A DNA stretch of 64,000 nt from NCBI RefSeq assembly GCF_017355185.1, contig NZ_JADILJ010000010.1:1-64000 (forward strand). The letters run 5' to 3'. Positions 50,602 to 59,840 of the stretch are shown here, one piece after another; within the stretch, counting starts at the first letter, position 1; every line of letters starts with the position of its first letter. Below the pieces are notes generated by a model. It was not told the origin of the DNA and did not search any database. It saw only the letters and a program-made list of their open reading frames with translations. Source of the stretch: Rathayibacter sp. SD072. GTDB taxonomy: Bacteria; Actinomycetota; Actinomycetes; Actinomycetales; Microbacteriaceae. Both the position numbers and the translations under genes were made by a program.

Positions 50602-51966
50602 ATGGCAGATCGCGAGTACGGCTTCAAGACGCGTGCAATCCACGCGGGCAACATCCCCGACCCGGTGACCGGTGCGCGCGCGCTGCCGATCTACCAGACC
50701 AGCGCGTTCGTCTTCGACGACACGGCGGACGCCGCGGCGCGCTTCGCGCTACAGAAGTACGGCAACGTCTACTCGCGCCTCTCCAACCCCACCGTCGCCT
50801 CGTTCGAGGAGCGCGTCGCGAGCCTCGAGGGCGGCCTCGGCGCCGTCGCGACGGCGTCCGGCCTCTCGGCGCAGTTCATCGTCTTCGCGGCGCTGGTCGG
50901 CTCGGGCGACCACGTCGTCTCCTCCGCCAACCTCTACGGCGGGTCCATCACGCAGCTCGACGTCACCCTGCGCCGCTTCGGCGTCGAGACGACCTTCGTG
51001 CAGTCGAGCGATCCGGCCGACTACGCGGCGGCGATCACCGAGAAGACCAGGGTCCTCTACGCCGAGACCATCGCGAACCCGTCCGGTGAGATCGCCGACA
51101 TCGAGGGCCTCGCCGCCGTCGCGCACGCGGCCGGCATCCCGCTCGTCATCGACTCGACCGTCGCCACGCCCTACCTGGTGCGCCCGATCGAGTGGGGTGC
51201 CGACATCGTCATCCACTCGGCGACCAAGTTCCTCGGCGGACACGGCACCACGCTCGGCGGCGTCGTCGTCGAGTCGGGGCGCTTCCACTACTCGCACGAG
51301 AAGTTCCCGCTGCTGCACGACTCCGTCGCCTCGTACGGCGACCTCTCGTGGGACGGCAACTTCGGCGAGTACGGGTTCCTCACCCGGCTGCGCGCCGAGC
51401 AGCTGCGCGACATCGGGCCGGTGCTCGCCCCGCATTCGGCGTTCCTCCTCGCCCAGGGCGTCGAGACGCTGCCGTACCGGATCCAGGCCCACGTCGACAA
51501 CGCGCGCCGCGTCGCCGAGTGGCTCGACGCCGACCCGCGCATCGAGGCGGTCTACTGGGCGGGCCTGCCCGCGCACCCGCACCACGAGCGCGCGCAGAAG
51601 TACCTGCCGAAGGGGCCGGGCTCGGTGTTCAGCTTCGTCGTGAAGGGCGGCCGCGCGGTCGGCCAGACCTTCATCGAGTCGGTCGACCTGGCCAGCCACC
51701 TCGCCAACATCGGCGATGCGAAGACCCTGGTGATCCACCCCGCCTCCACGACGCACGCCCAGCTCACCGAGCAGCAGCTGCTCGACGCGGGCGTCCTGCC
51801 CGGCCTCGTGCGCCTCTCGGTCGGCATCGAGGACGCCGACGACATCATCTACGACCTCGACCAGGCGCTCACCGCGGCCGTCGAGAAGCACGGCACGCCG
51901 GACGCGCCGAGCGAGCTCCCGGAGGACGCCTCGGCCACCCTCCTCTCCCCCACCGTGGAGGTCTGA
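50602..51966 (+). CDS. metY: O-acetylhomoserine aminocarboxypropyltransferase (MetY)
   Basis: A 454-residue PLP enzyme joining O-acetylhomoserine with sulfide to homocysteine. It has FKTRAIHAGNIPDPVTGAR, SRLSNPTVASFEERVASLEGG near 60 (read in parts), ATASGLSAQFIVFAAL near 85 and the PLP-Lys block IHSATKFLGGHGTTLGG near 205. The C-terminal HPASTTHAQLTEQQL is the family signature. An acidic C-terminal tail of about 35 residues is extra. ATG at 50602. The CoA-binding protein gene starts 4 bp after its stop, so the two are cotranscribed. Confidence 0.95.
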   Translation: MADREYGFKTRAIHAGNIPDPVTGARALPIYQTSAFVFDDTADAAARFALQKYGNVYSRLSNPTVASFEERVASLEGGLGAVATASGLSAQFIVFAALVGSGDHVVSSANLYGGSITQLDVTLRRFGVETTFVQSSDPADYAAAITEKTRVLYAETIANPSGEIADIEGLAAVAHAAGIPLVIDSTVATPYLVRPIEWGADIVIHSATKFLGGHGTTLGGVVVESGRFHYSHEKFPLLHDSVASYGDLSWDGNFGEYGFLTRLRAEQLRDIGPVLAPHSAFLLAQGVETLPYRIQAHVDNARRVAEWLDADPRIEAVYWAGLPAHPHHERAQKYLPKGPGSVFSFVVKGGRAVGQTFIESVDLASHLANIGDAKTLVIHPASTTHAQLTEQQLLDAGVLPGLVRLSVGIEDADDIIYDLDQALTAAVEKHGTPDAPSELPEDASATLLSPTVEV

Positions 51967-51970
51967 ACCG

Positions 51971-52540
51971 ATGAGCGAGACCGATACCGTCGTCCAGCTG
52001 TCCAACGGGCTGAGCTGCTCCGTCCCGACCAACTCGCCCCTGGCGAAGATGCTGCGCTCGCAGCGCACCTGGGTGGGGCCCGACGCGAAGCAGCGCCTCG
52101 ACATCCTCCGCCGCGCGAAGACCGTGGCGATCGTCGGCGCGTCACCGAACCCGGCGCGCTCGTCGTACTTCGTCTCGACGTACCTGAAGCAGTCGAGCGA
52201 CTACGAGCTGTTCTTCGTGAACCCCAACGCCACCGAGATCCTCGGGCAGCCGGTCTACAAGAGCCTCGCCGACCTCCCCGTCGTGCCCGACATCGTCGAC
52301 GTCTTCCGCAAGGCGAGCGACATTCCCTCGGTAATCGACGACGTCGTCGCGATCGGCGCCCCGACCGTCTGGGTGCAGCTGGGCATCTGGAACCAGGAGG
52401 CGGCCGAGTACGGCGAGTCGAAGGGCCTGACGGTGGTGATGGACCGCTGCATCAAGGTGGAGCACGCCCGCTTCCACGGCGGCCTGCACCTGCTGGGCTT
52501 CGACACCGGGCAGATCACGGCGCGCAAGACGATCCGCTGA
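51971..52540 (+). CDS. CoA-binding domain protein (YccU-like)
   Basis: A 189-residue protein with one Rossmann-type CoA_binding domain from about residue 45. VAIVGASPNPARSSYFVSTYL contains the nucleotide loop. PVVPDIVDVFRKASDIPSVI, APTVWVQLGIWNQEAAEYGE and VVMDRCIKVEHARF near the end are family marks, including the conserved Cys. It starts at ATG 51971, only 4 bp after metY, and no ribosome site is strong, so coupled translation is likely. The tight link to metY suggests an accessory role in sulfide or homocysteine formation, which is inference. Confidence 0.88.
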   Translation: MSETDTVVQLSNGLSCSVPTNSPLAKMLRSQRTWVGPDAKQRLDILRRAKTVAIVGASPNPARSSYFVSTYLKQSSDYELFFVNPNATEILGQPVYKSLADLPVVPDIVDVFRKASDIPSVIDDVVAIGAPTVWVQLGIWNQEAAEYGESKGLTVVMDRCIKVEHARFHGGLHLLGFDTGQITARKTIR

Positions 52541-52545
52541 CACGA

Positions 52546-52575
52546 CGGGCCGGCCGGGACTCCCCGGACGGCCCG
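52546..52575. terminator. Bidirectional hairpin after the metY operon and rtcB
   Basis: CGGGCCGGCCGGG pairs with CCCGGACGGCCCG across a short ACTC loop with one mismatch. It lies 5 bp after the CoA-binding protein stop and 6 bp before the rtcB stop on the opposite strand. Confidence 0.65.
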
Positions 52576-52581
52576 CTCCGC

Positions 52582-53751
52582 TCAGTCGCCCTTCACGTTC
52601 ACCAGCTGGCGCAGCGTGTGCCGCACCTCGACCAGGTCGGCGGCATCGGCCATCACCCGGTCGATCGGCTTGTAGGCCGCCGGGATCTCGTCGAGGAACG
52701 CGTCGGTGTCGCGGTACTCGATCCCGGCCATCGCCTCGCGCAGCTGCTCGCGCGTGAAGGTCCGGCGTGCCGCCGAGCGCGAGTACTCGCGGCCGGCCCC
52801 GTGCGGCGACGAGTCGAGCGACATCGCGTCGCCGCGTCCGACGACCACGTATGACGCCGTGCCCATGGAGCCGGGGATGAGGCCAGGGCGCCCCGCGTCG
52901 GCCTGGATCGCGCCCTTCCTGCTCACCCAGACGTCGCGACCGAAGTGGTGCTCCCGCTCGGTGAAGTTGTGGTGGCAGTTGATCCGCTCGAGCTCGTCGA
53001 CTTCGGAGCCGATCCACTCCGAGAGCTGCCGGACGACGCGGTCCATCATCTCCTCACGGTTGAGCAGGGCGTAGGACTGCGCCCAGCGGAGCTCGGCGAT
53101 GTACCGGGCGAACTCCTCCGTGCCCTCCTCGAGGTGGGCGAGGTCCGGGTCGGGCAGGGCGATCCGCCGTCGCGCGCAGGATTCGCGGGCGATCCGGATG
53201 TGCTCGCTCGCGATCCGGTTGCCGACTCCTCTCGAGCCCGAGTGCAGGAACAGCCACACCGCTCCGCTCTCGTCGCGGCTCACCTCGATGAAGTGGTTGC
53301 CGCTGCCGAGCGAGCCCAGCTGCACCGCCCACCGCGTCGCGTACCGCGCAGGGTCGAAGCCCGCCGCGGCGGCGAGCGCCTCGAGCTCGGCGATCCGCGG
53401 TGCGGCGGTCTCGGCGATCCTCCGGTTGGCGGCTCCCGCCGACAGCGGCACGGCGCGCTCGATCCGCTCGCGCAGGGCGGCGAGGTCGGGGCCGGCCAGG
53501 TCGTCGCGGACGAACCCCGTGCGCACGGCGATCATCCCGCAGCCGATGTCCACTCCGACCGCCGCGGGGATGATCGCGCCGAGGGTCGGGATGACGGACC
53601 CCACTGTCGCGCCGCGACCCAGGTGGGCGTCAGGCATGAGCGCCAGGTGAGGGAAGACGAACGGCATCGCGGAGGCGGTGAGCGCCTGGGCGAGTGCGCC
53701 CTCGTCGAGGATGCTCGCCCAGGAGACGAGCCGGTCTGTGATCCTCTGCAC
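52582..53751 (-). CDS. rtcB: RNA-splicing ligase RtcB family protein
   Basis: A 389-residue GTP-dependent RNA ligase that seals 2',3'-cyclic-phosphate and 5'-OH RNA ends. Metal ligands are in VGVDIGCGMIAVRTG near residue 65, SLGSGNHFIEVS near 160 and FLHSGSRGVGN near 175. HHNFTEREHHFG near 255 and the guanylate-accepting His in SSPHGAGREYSRS near 317 complete the active site. RKGAIQADAGRPGLIPGSMG also matches. GTG at 53751 with the ribosome site GGAGGAAGGA. No archease, RtcA or RtcR gene is adjacent. Confidence 0.94.
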   Translation of the reverse strand: MQRITDRLVSWASILDEGALAQALTASAMPFVFPHLALMPDAHLGRGATVGSVIPTLGAIIPAAVGVDIGCGMIAVRTGFVRDDLAGPDLAALRERIERAVPLSAGAANRRIAETAAPRIAELEALAAAAGFDPARYATRWAVQLGSLGSGNHFIEVSRDESGAVWLFLHSGSRGVGNRIASEHIRIARESCARRRIALPDPDLAHLEEGTEEFARYIAELRWAQSYALLNREEMMDRVVRQLSEWIGSEVDELERINCHHNFTEREHHFGRDVWVSRKGAIQADAGRPGLIPGSMGTASYVVVGRGDAMSLDSSPHGAGREYSRSAARRTFTREQLREAMAGIEYRDTDAFLDEIPAAYKPIDRVMADAADLVEVRHTLRQLVNVKGD

Positions 53752-53902
53752 GGTCCTTCCTCCCGAGAGGCCCGGCCGCGCCGGGGTGGAGATCTGTTCG
53801 GCGCGAGCCTAGGAGAGCACCGGAACGCCGCGCGGGAGGGTTGCGCGGAGCTCGCCAGGCCGGACGTATTCGAGCGCCCGCCCCTTCCGAGCGCGCCGGG
53901 CG

Positions 53903-53908
53903 TAGTCT
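53903..53908 (+). promoter_or_regulatory. -10 box TAGTCT, leaderless start for sdaA
   Basis: TAGTCT ends 6 nt before the ATG at 53915, in the gap behind the divergent rtcB gene. Confidence 0.55.
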
Positions 53909-53914
53909 CGCGTC

Positions 53915-55294
53915 ATGAGCGCCTACGTCTCCGTCCTCGACCTGTTCAGCGTGGGGATCGGCCCGTCCAGCTCCCACACGGTGGGCCCGATGCGCGCCGC
54001 TCTCGACCTCGCCGGGCGCCTGCGCGCGGCCGGACTCCTGCCGCGGGTGAGCCGCGTCGGCTGCACCCTCTACGGGTCCCTCGGCTCCACCGGGATCGGC
54101 CACGGCACCCCTGACGCGGTCGTCGCCGGCCTGTCGGGGCTGGCTCCCGAGACGTGCGACCCCGAGCAGGTGCGCGGGGCGTGGCGGCGGCTCGACGACG
54201 AGGGGTCGATCCCCCTGGCGGGCGAGCAGCCCGTGCCGATGACGCCGGACGACGTCGGCTTCGAGCCGCGCACCCGCCTGCCCGAGCACCCCAACGCGCT
54301 CACCTTCAGCGTCTGGCTGGGCGAGGACGCCCTGCCCGCGTGGGAGGAGACCTACTACTCGATCGGCGGGGGATTCATCCGGCGCGCAGGGGAGCGGGCG
54401 CCCCTCGCGGCGCTGGCGGAGCATCCGCACCCCTTCGTGTCGGGCGCCGACCTGCTGGCCACCTGCGACCGCACCGGCGCGAGCATCGCCGGCATCGCGG
54501 CGGCGAACGAGGAGGCGCTGCATCCCGGCGTCGACGTCGACGCCCGGCTCGACGCGATCTGGGACGCCATGGCGGCGTGCGTCGACCGCGGACTCACGAC
54601 CGACGGCGTCCTGCCGGGCGGGCTCGCCGTGCGCCGCCGGGCCTCGCTGATGCGGGAGCGGCTCGAGGCGCTCGAGCACGATCCGCTCGATGCCGCCCGG
54701 GTGACGGCGGTCGAGTGGCTGCACGCCTTCGCGCTGGCCGTGAACGAGGAGAACGCCGCCGGCGGGCGCGTGGTCACCGCGCCGACGAACGGAGCGGCGG
54801 GCATCCTCCCCGCGGTCGGCCACTACTACCTCCGCTTCGTGCCGGGGGCGGACCGGGCCGGCCTGCGGGACTTCCTGCTGACGGCCACGGCCATCGGCTC
54901 GCTCTGCAAGACGAACGCCTCGATCTCGGGGGCGGAGGCGGGCTGTCAGGGCGAGGTGGGCTCGGCGTGCGCCATGGCCGCCGGAGCGCTCTGCGCCGTG
55001 CTCGGCGGGACGCCCCGCCAGGTCGAGAACGCCGCCGAGATCGCGATGGAGCACCACCTCGGGCTGACCTGCGACCCGGTCGGCGGGCTCGTGCAGATCC
55101 CGTGCATCGAGCGCAACGCGATCGCCGCCTCGACGGCCGTCAGCGCGGCGCGGCTGGCGCTGCACGGCGACGGCACCCACCGCGTCTCGCTCGACACGGT
55201 GATCGAGACGATGCGGCAGACCGGCATCGACATGTCCTCGAAGTACAAGGAGACCAGCGAGGGCGGTCTCGCGGTCAACGTCATCGAGTGCTGA
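53915..55294 (+). CDS. sdaA: L-serine ammonia-lyase, single-chain, iron-sulfur type
   Basis: A 459-residue enzyme converting L-serine to pyruvate and ammonia. The N-terminal beta domain has DLFSVGIGPSSSHTVGPMRA. The catalytic alpha domain has VVTAPTNGAAGILPAV near 285. Cluster cysteines are in GSLCKTNASISGAEAGCQGE (around 330 and 343) and LTCDPVGGLVQIPC (around 384 and 395). The 4Fe-4S cluster makes it oxygen-sensitive. Usual length. It stands alone. Together with metY and sseA it belongs to the serine/cysteine metabolic part of this region. Confidence 0.96.
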   Translation: MSAYVSVLDLFSVGIGPSSSHTVGPMRAALDLAGRLRAAGLLPRVSRVGCTLYGSLGSTGIGHGTPDAVVAGLSGLAPETCDPEQVRGAWRRLDDEGSIPLAGEQPVPMTPDDVGFEPRTRLPEHPNALTFSVWLGEDALPAWEETYYSIGGGFIRRAGERAPLAALAEHPHPFVSGADLLATCDRTGASIAGIAAANEEALHPGVDVDARLDAIWDAMAACVDRGLTTDGVLPGGLAVRRRASLMRERLEALEHDPLDAARVTAVEWLHAFALAVNEENAAGGRVVTAPTNGAAGILPAVGHYYLRFVPGADRAGLRDFLLTATAIGSLCKTNASISGAEAGCQGEVGSACAMAAGALCAVLGGTPRQVENAAEIAMEHHLGLTCDPVGGLVQIPCIERNAIAASTAVSAARLALHGDGTHRVSLDTVIETMRQTGIDMSSKYKETSEGGLAVNVIEC

Positions 55295-55403
55295 GGCCAG
55301 GGCCTGTCGAGCACGATCCCGGGTGCCGCGACGGCGACCCGTGTTCCGCAGGCCCAGGTGAAGCCGGGTTACGCGCCGGGGTGCGGCGGTGACGGCCCCG
55401 GCC

Positions 55404-55409
55404 TAGCGT
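55404..55409 (+). promoter_or_regulatory. -10 box TAGCGT, leaderless start for sseA
   Basis: TAGCGT ends 7 nt before the GTG at 55417 and overlaps an earlier in-frame GTG at 55408, so the shorter protein is favoured. Confidence 0.55.
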
Positions 55410-55416
55410 GGGACGG

Positions 55417-56298
55417 GTGAGCAGCTCCCCCTACCTGGCCCGGCCGATCGTCTCGACGCAGTGGCTCGCCGATCAGCTCGGCCGCGACGGACTCGTCGTC
55501 ATCGACGCCAGCGTGCTCTTCGTGCCCGCCTTCGACGGGCGCTACCGCTACCTCACGGGCGAGGACCAGTACCTCGTCGAGGGGCACGTGCCGGGAGCGG
55601 TCTTCGCCGACCTGCTCGAGCACCTCTCCGACTCCGAGGCGCCGCATCCGTTCACGAGGCTCGACGCCGAGCGGTTCGCCGCCGCGGTCGGGGCACTCGG
55701 CATCGACGACGACTCCGTGGTCGTCGTCTACGACTCCGCCGTCGGCCAGTGGGCGTCGAGGCTGTGGTGGCTGCTGCGCACCGCGGGGCTCGACTCGGTC
55801 GCCGTCCTCGACGGTGGTCTCACCGCGTGGCGTCAGGAGGCGCGCCCGCTCGAGACGGGGCACGTCGCGCCCGTGCCGCGCGACGGTCTCACGGTCCGCG
55901 AGGAGCGGCCGCTCTGGGTCGACAAGGCCGAGGTCGAGCGGATCGTCCGCGGCGAGGCTCCCGGTGCACTCGTCTGCGCCGTGCCGCCGAAGGAGTTCAC
56001 CGGCGAGGCCGGCCAGCGTCCGCGCCGCGGCCACATCCCGGGCTCCCGCAGCGTGCCGGCGGCGCGACTGGTCGACCGCGAGACCAACACGCTGCTGCCC
56101 CTCGACCGGCTCCGCACCCTCTTCGGCGACGCGGTCGACTCCGAGCGCGTCGTCCTGTACTGCGGAGGAGGCGTCGCCGCCGCGGCCGACGCGCTCGCGC
56201 TCACGCTCCTCGACGTGCGCGACGTCGCGATCTACGACGGCTCTCTGAACGAGTGGGCCACCGATCCGGACGCGCCCCTGGTGGTCACGGCCGCCTGA
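55417..56298 (+). CDS. sseA: Thiosulfate / 3-mercaptopyruvate sulfurtransferase
   Basis: A 293-residue protein with two rhodanese domains. Domain 1 (residues about 10-140) carries [17 protein letters not shown], and the position of its active-site loop reads [14 protein letters not shown] with no Cys, as is normal. Domain 2 has [16 protein letters not shown] and the active-site loop [13 protein letters not shown] with Cys near 248. The CGGGVA loop is seen in several thiosulfate sulfurtransferase-type proteins, so preference for mercaptopyruvate is uncertain. Start GTG at 55417. The last 14 bp overlap the convergent YyaL-like gene. Confidence 0.92.
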   Translation: MSSSPYLARPIVSTQWLADQLGRDGLVVIDASVLFVPAFDGRYRYLTGEDQYLVEGHVPGAVFADLLEHLSDSEAPHPFTRLDAERFAAAVGALGIDDDSVVVVYDSAVGQWASRLWWLLRTAGLDSVAVLDGGLTAWRQEARPLETGHVAPVPRDGLTVREERPLWVDKAEVERIVRGEAPGALVCAVPPKEFTGEAGQRPRRGHIPGSRSVPAARLVDRETNTLLPLDRLRTLFGDAVDSERVVLYCGGGVAAAADALALTLLDVRDVAIYDGSLNEWATDPDAPLVVTAA

Positions 56299-58141
56299 CG
56301 AGCTGCTCCGGGAGGCGCGTCGTCGGCAGCGCGCAGACGAACGCCTCGCAGGCGTAGGCGGTCGGCAGTCCGTCGCGCGACGTCCTGCCCTCGAAGAGCT
56401 CGAAGCCGGCGCCCGCCCAGGCGGCCGCCTCCCGATCGGTGACCAGCGCCAGCACCCCCACGTCGGTCGCGCGGGCACCCGTCGCGAGGCCGTCGAGCGA
56501 GGCGTCGTCCGGGGCGACCACGACGAGCTGCAGAACGGGCGCGGCGAGCGCCGAGGCCAGCGCGAGCACCGCTCCGAAGCCCATCGGCTGCCCGAGGGCG
56601 CCCGGAGCCACCGCGGCGACCACCGCCTCGGCCGCGTCGCGGTAGCGCCGCTCCCCCGTCAGCAGGAAGAGCTCGTGCGCGGCGCGCGCCGTCGCCGAGA
56701 GCCCGGAGGGGTACGCGCCCTCGGACGGATCCGCCGCGAGCAGCAGTCCGCGCGCGGCGAGCGCCGGGTCGCCGCCGCCGGGGAGCGCGAAGGGCGGCCA
56801 TCCCGAGGCGGCGTCGAGCGCGCCGTCGAGGAGCGACCGGGCGGCCTGCGCGTAGCGGGGCGTGCCCTCGGCGAGCGCCAGCTGCAGGAGCCCGCCGGCG
56901 AGCATCCCGAGGTCCTCGAGGGCGGGGCGGGCGGTCGACACGCGCTCGTCGAGCGAGGCGCGGACGACGAGGACCCCGTCGACGACATGGCGGGAGAGCA
57001 GGAAGTCCGCGGCGCGGCGGGCGGCGTCGAGCCACTCAGGCCGTCCGAGGAGTCGACCGGCGCGCGCGAGCGCCTGGATCGCGAGGCCGTTCCATCCGGT
57101 GACGACCTTCTCGTCGAGCGCGGGCGGCTCGAGGCCCGAGCGGTCCTCGGCGAGGTAGTAGCCGCCCTCGGAGCGCCGGCCGTCGACGATGCTCTCGGAG
57201 TCCTGCGCGCTCGCGAAGCCGCCGCCGGGGCGCTGCAGGGTGGTGATCAGGAAGGAGGCGATGCCGTCCGCGACGCCCGCCAGGGCGTCTCGGTCCCGGA
57301 CGTCGGAGCGGCCGAGCAGGAGTGCGGCGACGTCGAGCAGCTGCGCGTTGTCGTAGAGCATCCGCTCGTAGTGCGGCTCGCTCCAGTCGGGGCGGGTGGC
57401 GTAGCGGAAGAAGCCGCCGTCACGATCGCGCAGCGGCGAGGCGGCGAGGGCCAGGAGGGTGCGCTCGGCGAGCTCCGCACCGCTCGCCCGCGAGGCGAGG
57501 AAGCCGAGGACGGGGGCCACCGGGAACTTCGGCGCCCCGCCGAAGCCGCCGTGCTCGCGGTCCTCCTCGGCGGCGAGGCGTGCGACGGCGGCATCGAGCG
57601 CGCCGTCGTCCGGCAGCGCGCTCGCGGTGGGCAGCGCGGCGGTCGCCTCGCGCAGCGCGTTCGCCAGCGAGCCCGCCGTGGCGTGCACCTCGTCGCGCCG
57701 CAGCCGCCAGGCCTCGCCGACCGCGTCGAGGACGTCCGAGAACGCGGGGACCCCGCCGACCGCACGGGGCGGGAAGTAAGTACCGGCGTAGAACGGCTCG
57801 CCGGCCGGAGTCGTGAAGACCGTGAGCGGCCAGCCGAGGTTCCGCGTGAACGCACTCGCCGCGGTGAGGTAGGCCGTGTCGACGTCGGGGTGCTCCTCGC
57901 GGTCGACCTTCACGGCGACGAATCCGCCGTTCAGGCGCTCGGCGAGCACGGGGTCCGAGAACGACTCGCGGGCCATGACGTGGCACCAGTGGCAGGTCGC
58001 GTAGCCGATCGACACGAGCACCGGCACGTCCCGCCGCTCGGCCTCGGCGAACGCCTCCTCGCCCCAGGGGAACCAGTCGACGGGGTTGTCCGCGTGGGAG
58101 CGGAGGTAGGGGCTGACACTCGAGCGCAGTCGTTCGGCCAT
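56285..58141 (-). CDS. YyaL-like thioredoxin-domain / N-acylglucosamine-epimerase-fold protein
   Basis: A 618-residue cytoplasmic protein of the family annotated as thioredoxin domain-containing (spermatogenesis-associated 20-like). The N-terminal thioredoxin-like domain (DUF255) has [13 protein letters not shown] and the CxxC site [16 protein letters not shown] near residue 50. A six-hairpin alpha/alpha-barrel region follows with [17 protein letters not shown] near 265 and [18 protein letters not shown] near 345. Function in bacteria is unknown. ATG at 58141 follows TACCGT by 6 nt, with GGAGGG in between. It converges with sseA and overlaps it by 14 bp. Confidence 0.93.
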   Translation of the reverse strand: MAERLRSSVSPYLRSHADNPVDWFPWGEEAFAEAERRDVPVLVSIGYATCHWCHVMARESFSDPVLAERLNGGFVAVKVDREEHPDVDTAYLTAASAFTRNLGWPLTVFTTPAGEPFYAGTYFPPRAVGGVPAFSDVLDAVGEAWRLRRDEVHATAGSLANALREATAALPTASALPDDGALDAAVARLAAEEDREHGGFGGAPKFPVAPVLGFLASRASGAELAERTLLALAASPLRDRDGGFFRYATRPDWSEPHYERMLYDNAQLLDVAALLLGRSDVRDRDALAGVADGIASFLITTLQRPGGGFASAQDSESIVDGRRSEGGYYLAEDRSGLEPPALDEKVVTGWNGLAIQALARAGRLLGRPEWLDAARRAADFLLSRHVVDGVLVVRASLDERVSTARPALEDLGMLAGGLLQLALAEGTPRYAQAARSLLDGALDAASGWPPFALPGGGDPALAARGLLLAADPSEGAYPSGLSATARAAHELFLLTGERRYRDAAEAVVAAVAPGALGQPMGFGAVLALASALAAPVLQLVVVAPDDASLDGLATGARATDVGVLALVTDREAAAWAGAGFELFEGRTSRDGLPTAYACEAFVCALPTTRLPEQLVRRP

Positions 58142-58147
58142 CCCTCC

Positions 58148-58153
58148 ACGGTA
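58148..58153 (-). promoter_or_regulatory. -10 box TACCGT for the YyaL-like gene
   Basis: TACCGT ends 6 nt before the ATG at 58141, and the intervening GGAGGG is too close to the start to be an ordinary ribosome site. Confidence 0.45.
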
Positions 58154-58236
58154 GACGCGAGCCCGCGCACGGTCACGGGGTTGCAGAACCTCCGCCGGGA
58201 GCCGTGCTCAGCCGCGATCACGGCCGACGGGTCCTC

Positions 58237-59424
58237 TCAGCTGCGGTTCTGCTCCTCGACCTCGAGCGGCGGCACGAGCGGCAGCGCCAGGGCCGGTGTC
58301 AGCGCCACGATCGCGAAGGCGAGGGGATATCCGACCAGGCCGATCAGCGCTCCCACGGCGGGCGCCGCGATCGCCGCCGCCGCGAACTGCCCGGTGTTCT
58401 GCGCCCCGAGCGCCCGGCCCGACCAGAACGGCCCGGCGATCTCGGCGACGGAGGTGAAGGCGAGCCCGTTGTCGGCGACCGAGATCGTCGTCGCCGCGAC
58501 GAACAGGACCGCGGCGACGGCCACCGCCCCGTCGACCGCGCTCGTGGCGGCCAGGAGGAGCAGCGCCGCGACTCCGGCCACCGCGACCCAGCGCAGTGGA
58601 CGCAGCCGCGACCCGACGCGGTCGCTCAGCACCCCGACTCCGATGCGGCCGAACGCGCCGGCGAACTGCGCGACGGCCACCAGGACGCCGGCCGCCCACG
58701 GTTCCCAGCCCTGGTCGGCGATCAGCCAGACCAGGCCGAAGGTCGAGAGGGTGAACTGCGGCACGACCAGCAGGGCTGAGACGCCGTGGATCCGCCAGAG
58801 CGCGGCACCCGAGCGGTAGGGGTTCTGCACCGGAGCCGAGGCCCCGGTCCGGGGCGGACGGGGCGGATCGACGATGCCGATCGCGCAGGCGACGGCGAGC
58901 ACGGCGAGCAGGACGACGGGCAGGGCCAGGGCGGCGGGCACCCCCGCGGCACTCGCGAGCGGCGGCACCGTGAGCGAGGCGACCGCGACTCCGAGCGGCT
59001 GGCTCATCTGCCGGATGCCCATGGCGAGCCCACGGCGATTCCGGGGGAACCAGCCGATCACGACGCGGCCGCTCGCCGCGTTGACGCTGCCGGACGCCAT
59101 GCCTCCGAGGAGCAGGAAGACCCCGAGGAGCACGAGATCGCCCGTGAGCATCGCCCCGACGCCCGCGAGCGCCGTCGCGGCGACACCGGTGGCGAGGACG
59201 ATCCGCTCGCCGTACCGATCGGCGAGAGCGCCCCACGCGACGAGGGTGAGCACGAGCCCCACGTTCGGCGCCGCGGCGAGCAGTCCCGCCTCGGCGAGCG
59301 AGTAGCCGTACTGCGTGTGCAGGAGGGGGATCAGGAACGGCGGCACGGACACGAACACGGTCGTCGCGGCCTGCGCGGCCACTCCGATCGCGAGCATCAG
59401 CCAGGGGCGGGGAGTGCGGGGCAC
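58237..59424 (-). CDS. MFS transporter
   Basis: A 395-residue major facilitator superfamily protein with twelve predicted helices. The conserved loop between helices 2 and 3 reads VAWGALADRYGERIVLATG near residue 63. The corresponding motif in the second half is GRIGVGVLSDRVGSRLRPLRW near 262 (read in parts). MASGSVNAASGRVVIGWFPRNRRGLAMGI near 110, also read in parts, is typical of the organic-anion/nitrate-like MFS groups. The C-terminus is short and acidic. Start GTG at 59424 with GGAGCACC upstream. Substrate unknown. It probably is cotranscribed behind the PLDc_N gene. Confidence 0.88.
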   Translation of the reverse strand: MPRTPRPWLMLAIGVAAQAATTVFVSVPPFLIPLLHTQYGYSLAEAGLLAAAPNVGLVLTLVAWGALADRYGERIVLATGVAATALAGVGAMLTGDLVLLGVFLLLGGMASGSVNAASGRVVIGWFPRNRRGLAMGIRQMSQPLGVAVASLTVPPLASAAGVPAALALPVVLLAVLAVACAIGIVDPPRPPRTGASAPVQNPYRSGAALWRIHGVSALLVVPQFTLSTFGLVWLIADQGWEPWAAGVLVAVAQFAGAFGRIGVGVLSDRVGSRLRPLRWVAVAGVAALLLLAATSAVDGAVAVAAVLFVAATTISVADNGLAFTSVAEIAGPFWSGRALGAQNTGQFAAAAIAAPAVGALIGLVGYPLAFAIVALTPALALPLVPPLEVEEQNRS

Positions 59425-59506
59425 GGTGCTCCAGGGATCACGGGCGGGACGGTGCCCAGGAGGCTACCGGTGCGACCAGGTGCGGCGAGGCGGGAGTCGC
59501 TCCGCG

Positions 59507-59749
59507 TCAGCGCTCGAAGAACCAGCCGCTCGGTCGCTGCGGCCCGCTCGGCGAGGCACCGCCTCCGGTCCGCCCGCCCCGGCGGCCGAGGACCAGGTAC
59601 GCGATGCTCCCGACGAACGGCGCGATCACGATGAAGGCGACCCAGCCCACTTTGCCGACCCGGCCGAGGCGCGGGTTCGCCAGCACGCCCTGGATCGCGA
59701 ACAGCAGCAGCACGATGTTCACGACCACGAGCAGGGACTGCGGATTCAC
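59507..59749 (-). CDS. Small PLDc_N-domain membrane protein
   Basis: An 80-residue protein with two transmembrane helices (SLLVVVNIVLLLFAIQGVL and VGWVAFIVIAPFVGSIAYLV) followed by a Gly/Pro-rich tail. The pattern, with WVAFIVIAPFVGSIAYLVLG, is that of the phospholipase D N-terminal-like family (PLDc_N), which occurs alone as small membrane proteins. No catalytic domain is present. GTG at 59749 is chosen because the first helix begins a few residues later; the frame is open upstream but shows no conserved sequence. It is divergent from hrpA. Confidence 0.75.
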   Translation of the reverse strand: MNPQSLLVVVNIVLLLFAIQGVLANPRLGRVGKVGWVAFIVIAPFVGSIAYLVLGRRGGRTGGGASPSGPQRPSGWFFER

Positions 59750-59825
59750 GGCCGTGCTCTCCGCTCGGGGTCTGCACCCTCCGGCGGATCTCGCGGGGGG
59801 ACCTGGGCATTGTGCCACGGCGCCG

Positions 59826-59831
59826 TAGGAT
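59826..59831 (+). promoter_or_regulatory. -10 box TAGGAT for hrpA
   Basis: TAGGAT ends 9 nt before the hrpA ATG. A GGAGGG element directly follows the box, so the message may be leaderless or have a leader of only 2-3 nt. Confidence 0.4.
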
Positions 59832-59840
59832 GGAGGGCTC

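Noticed and set aside
52546-52575. A further repeat family at the rtcB/metY operon junction
   Set aside because: It is a short GC hairpin with no similar copy in the window, so it is listed as a terminator only.
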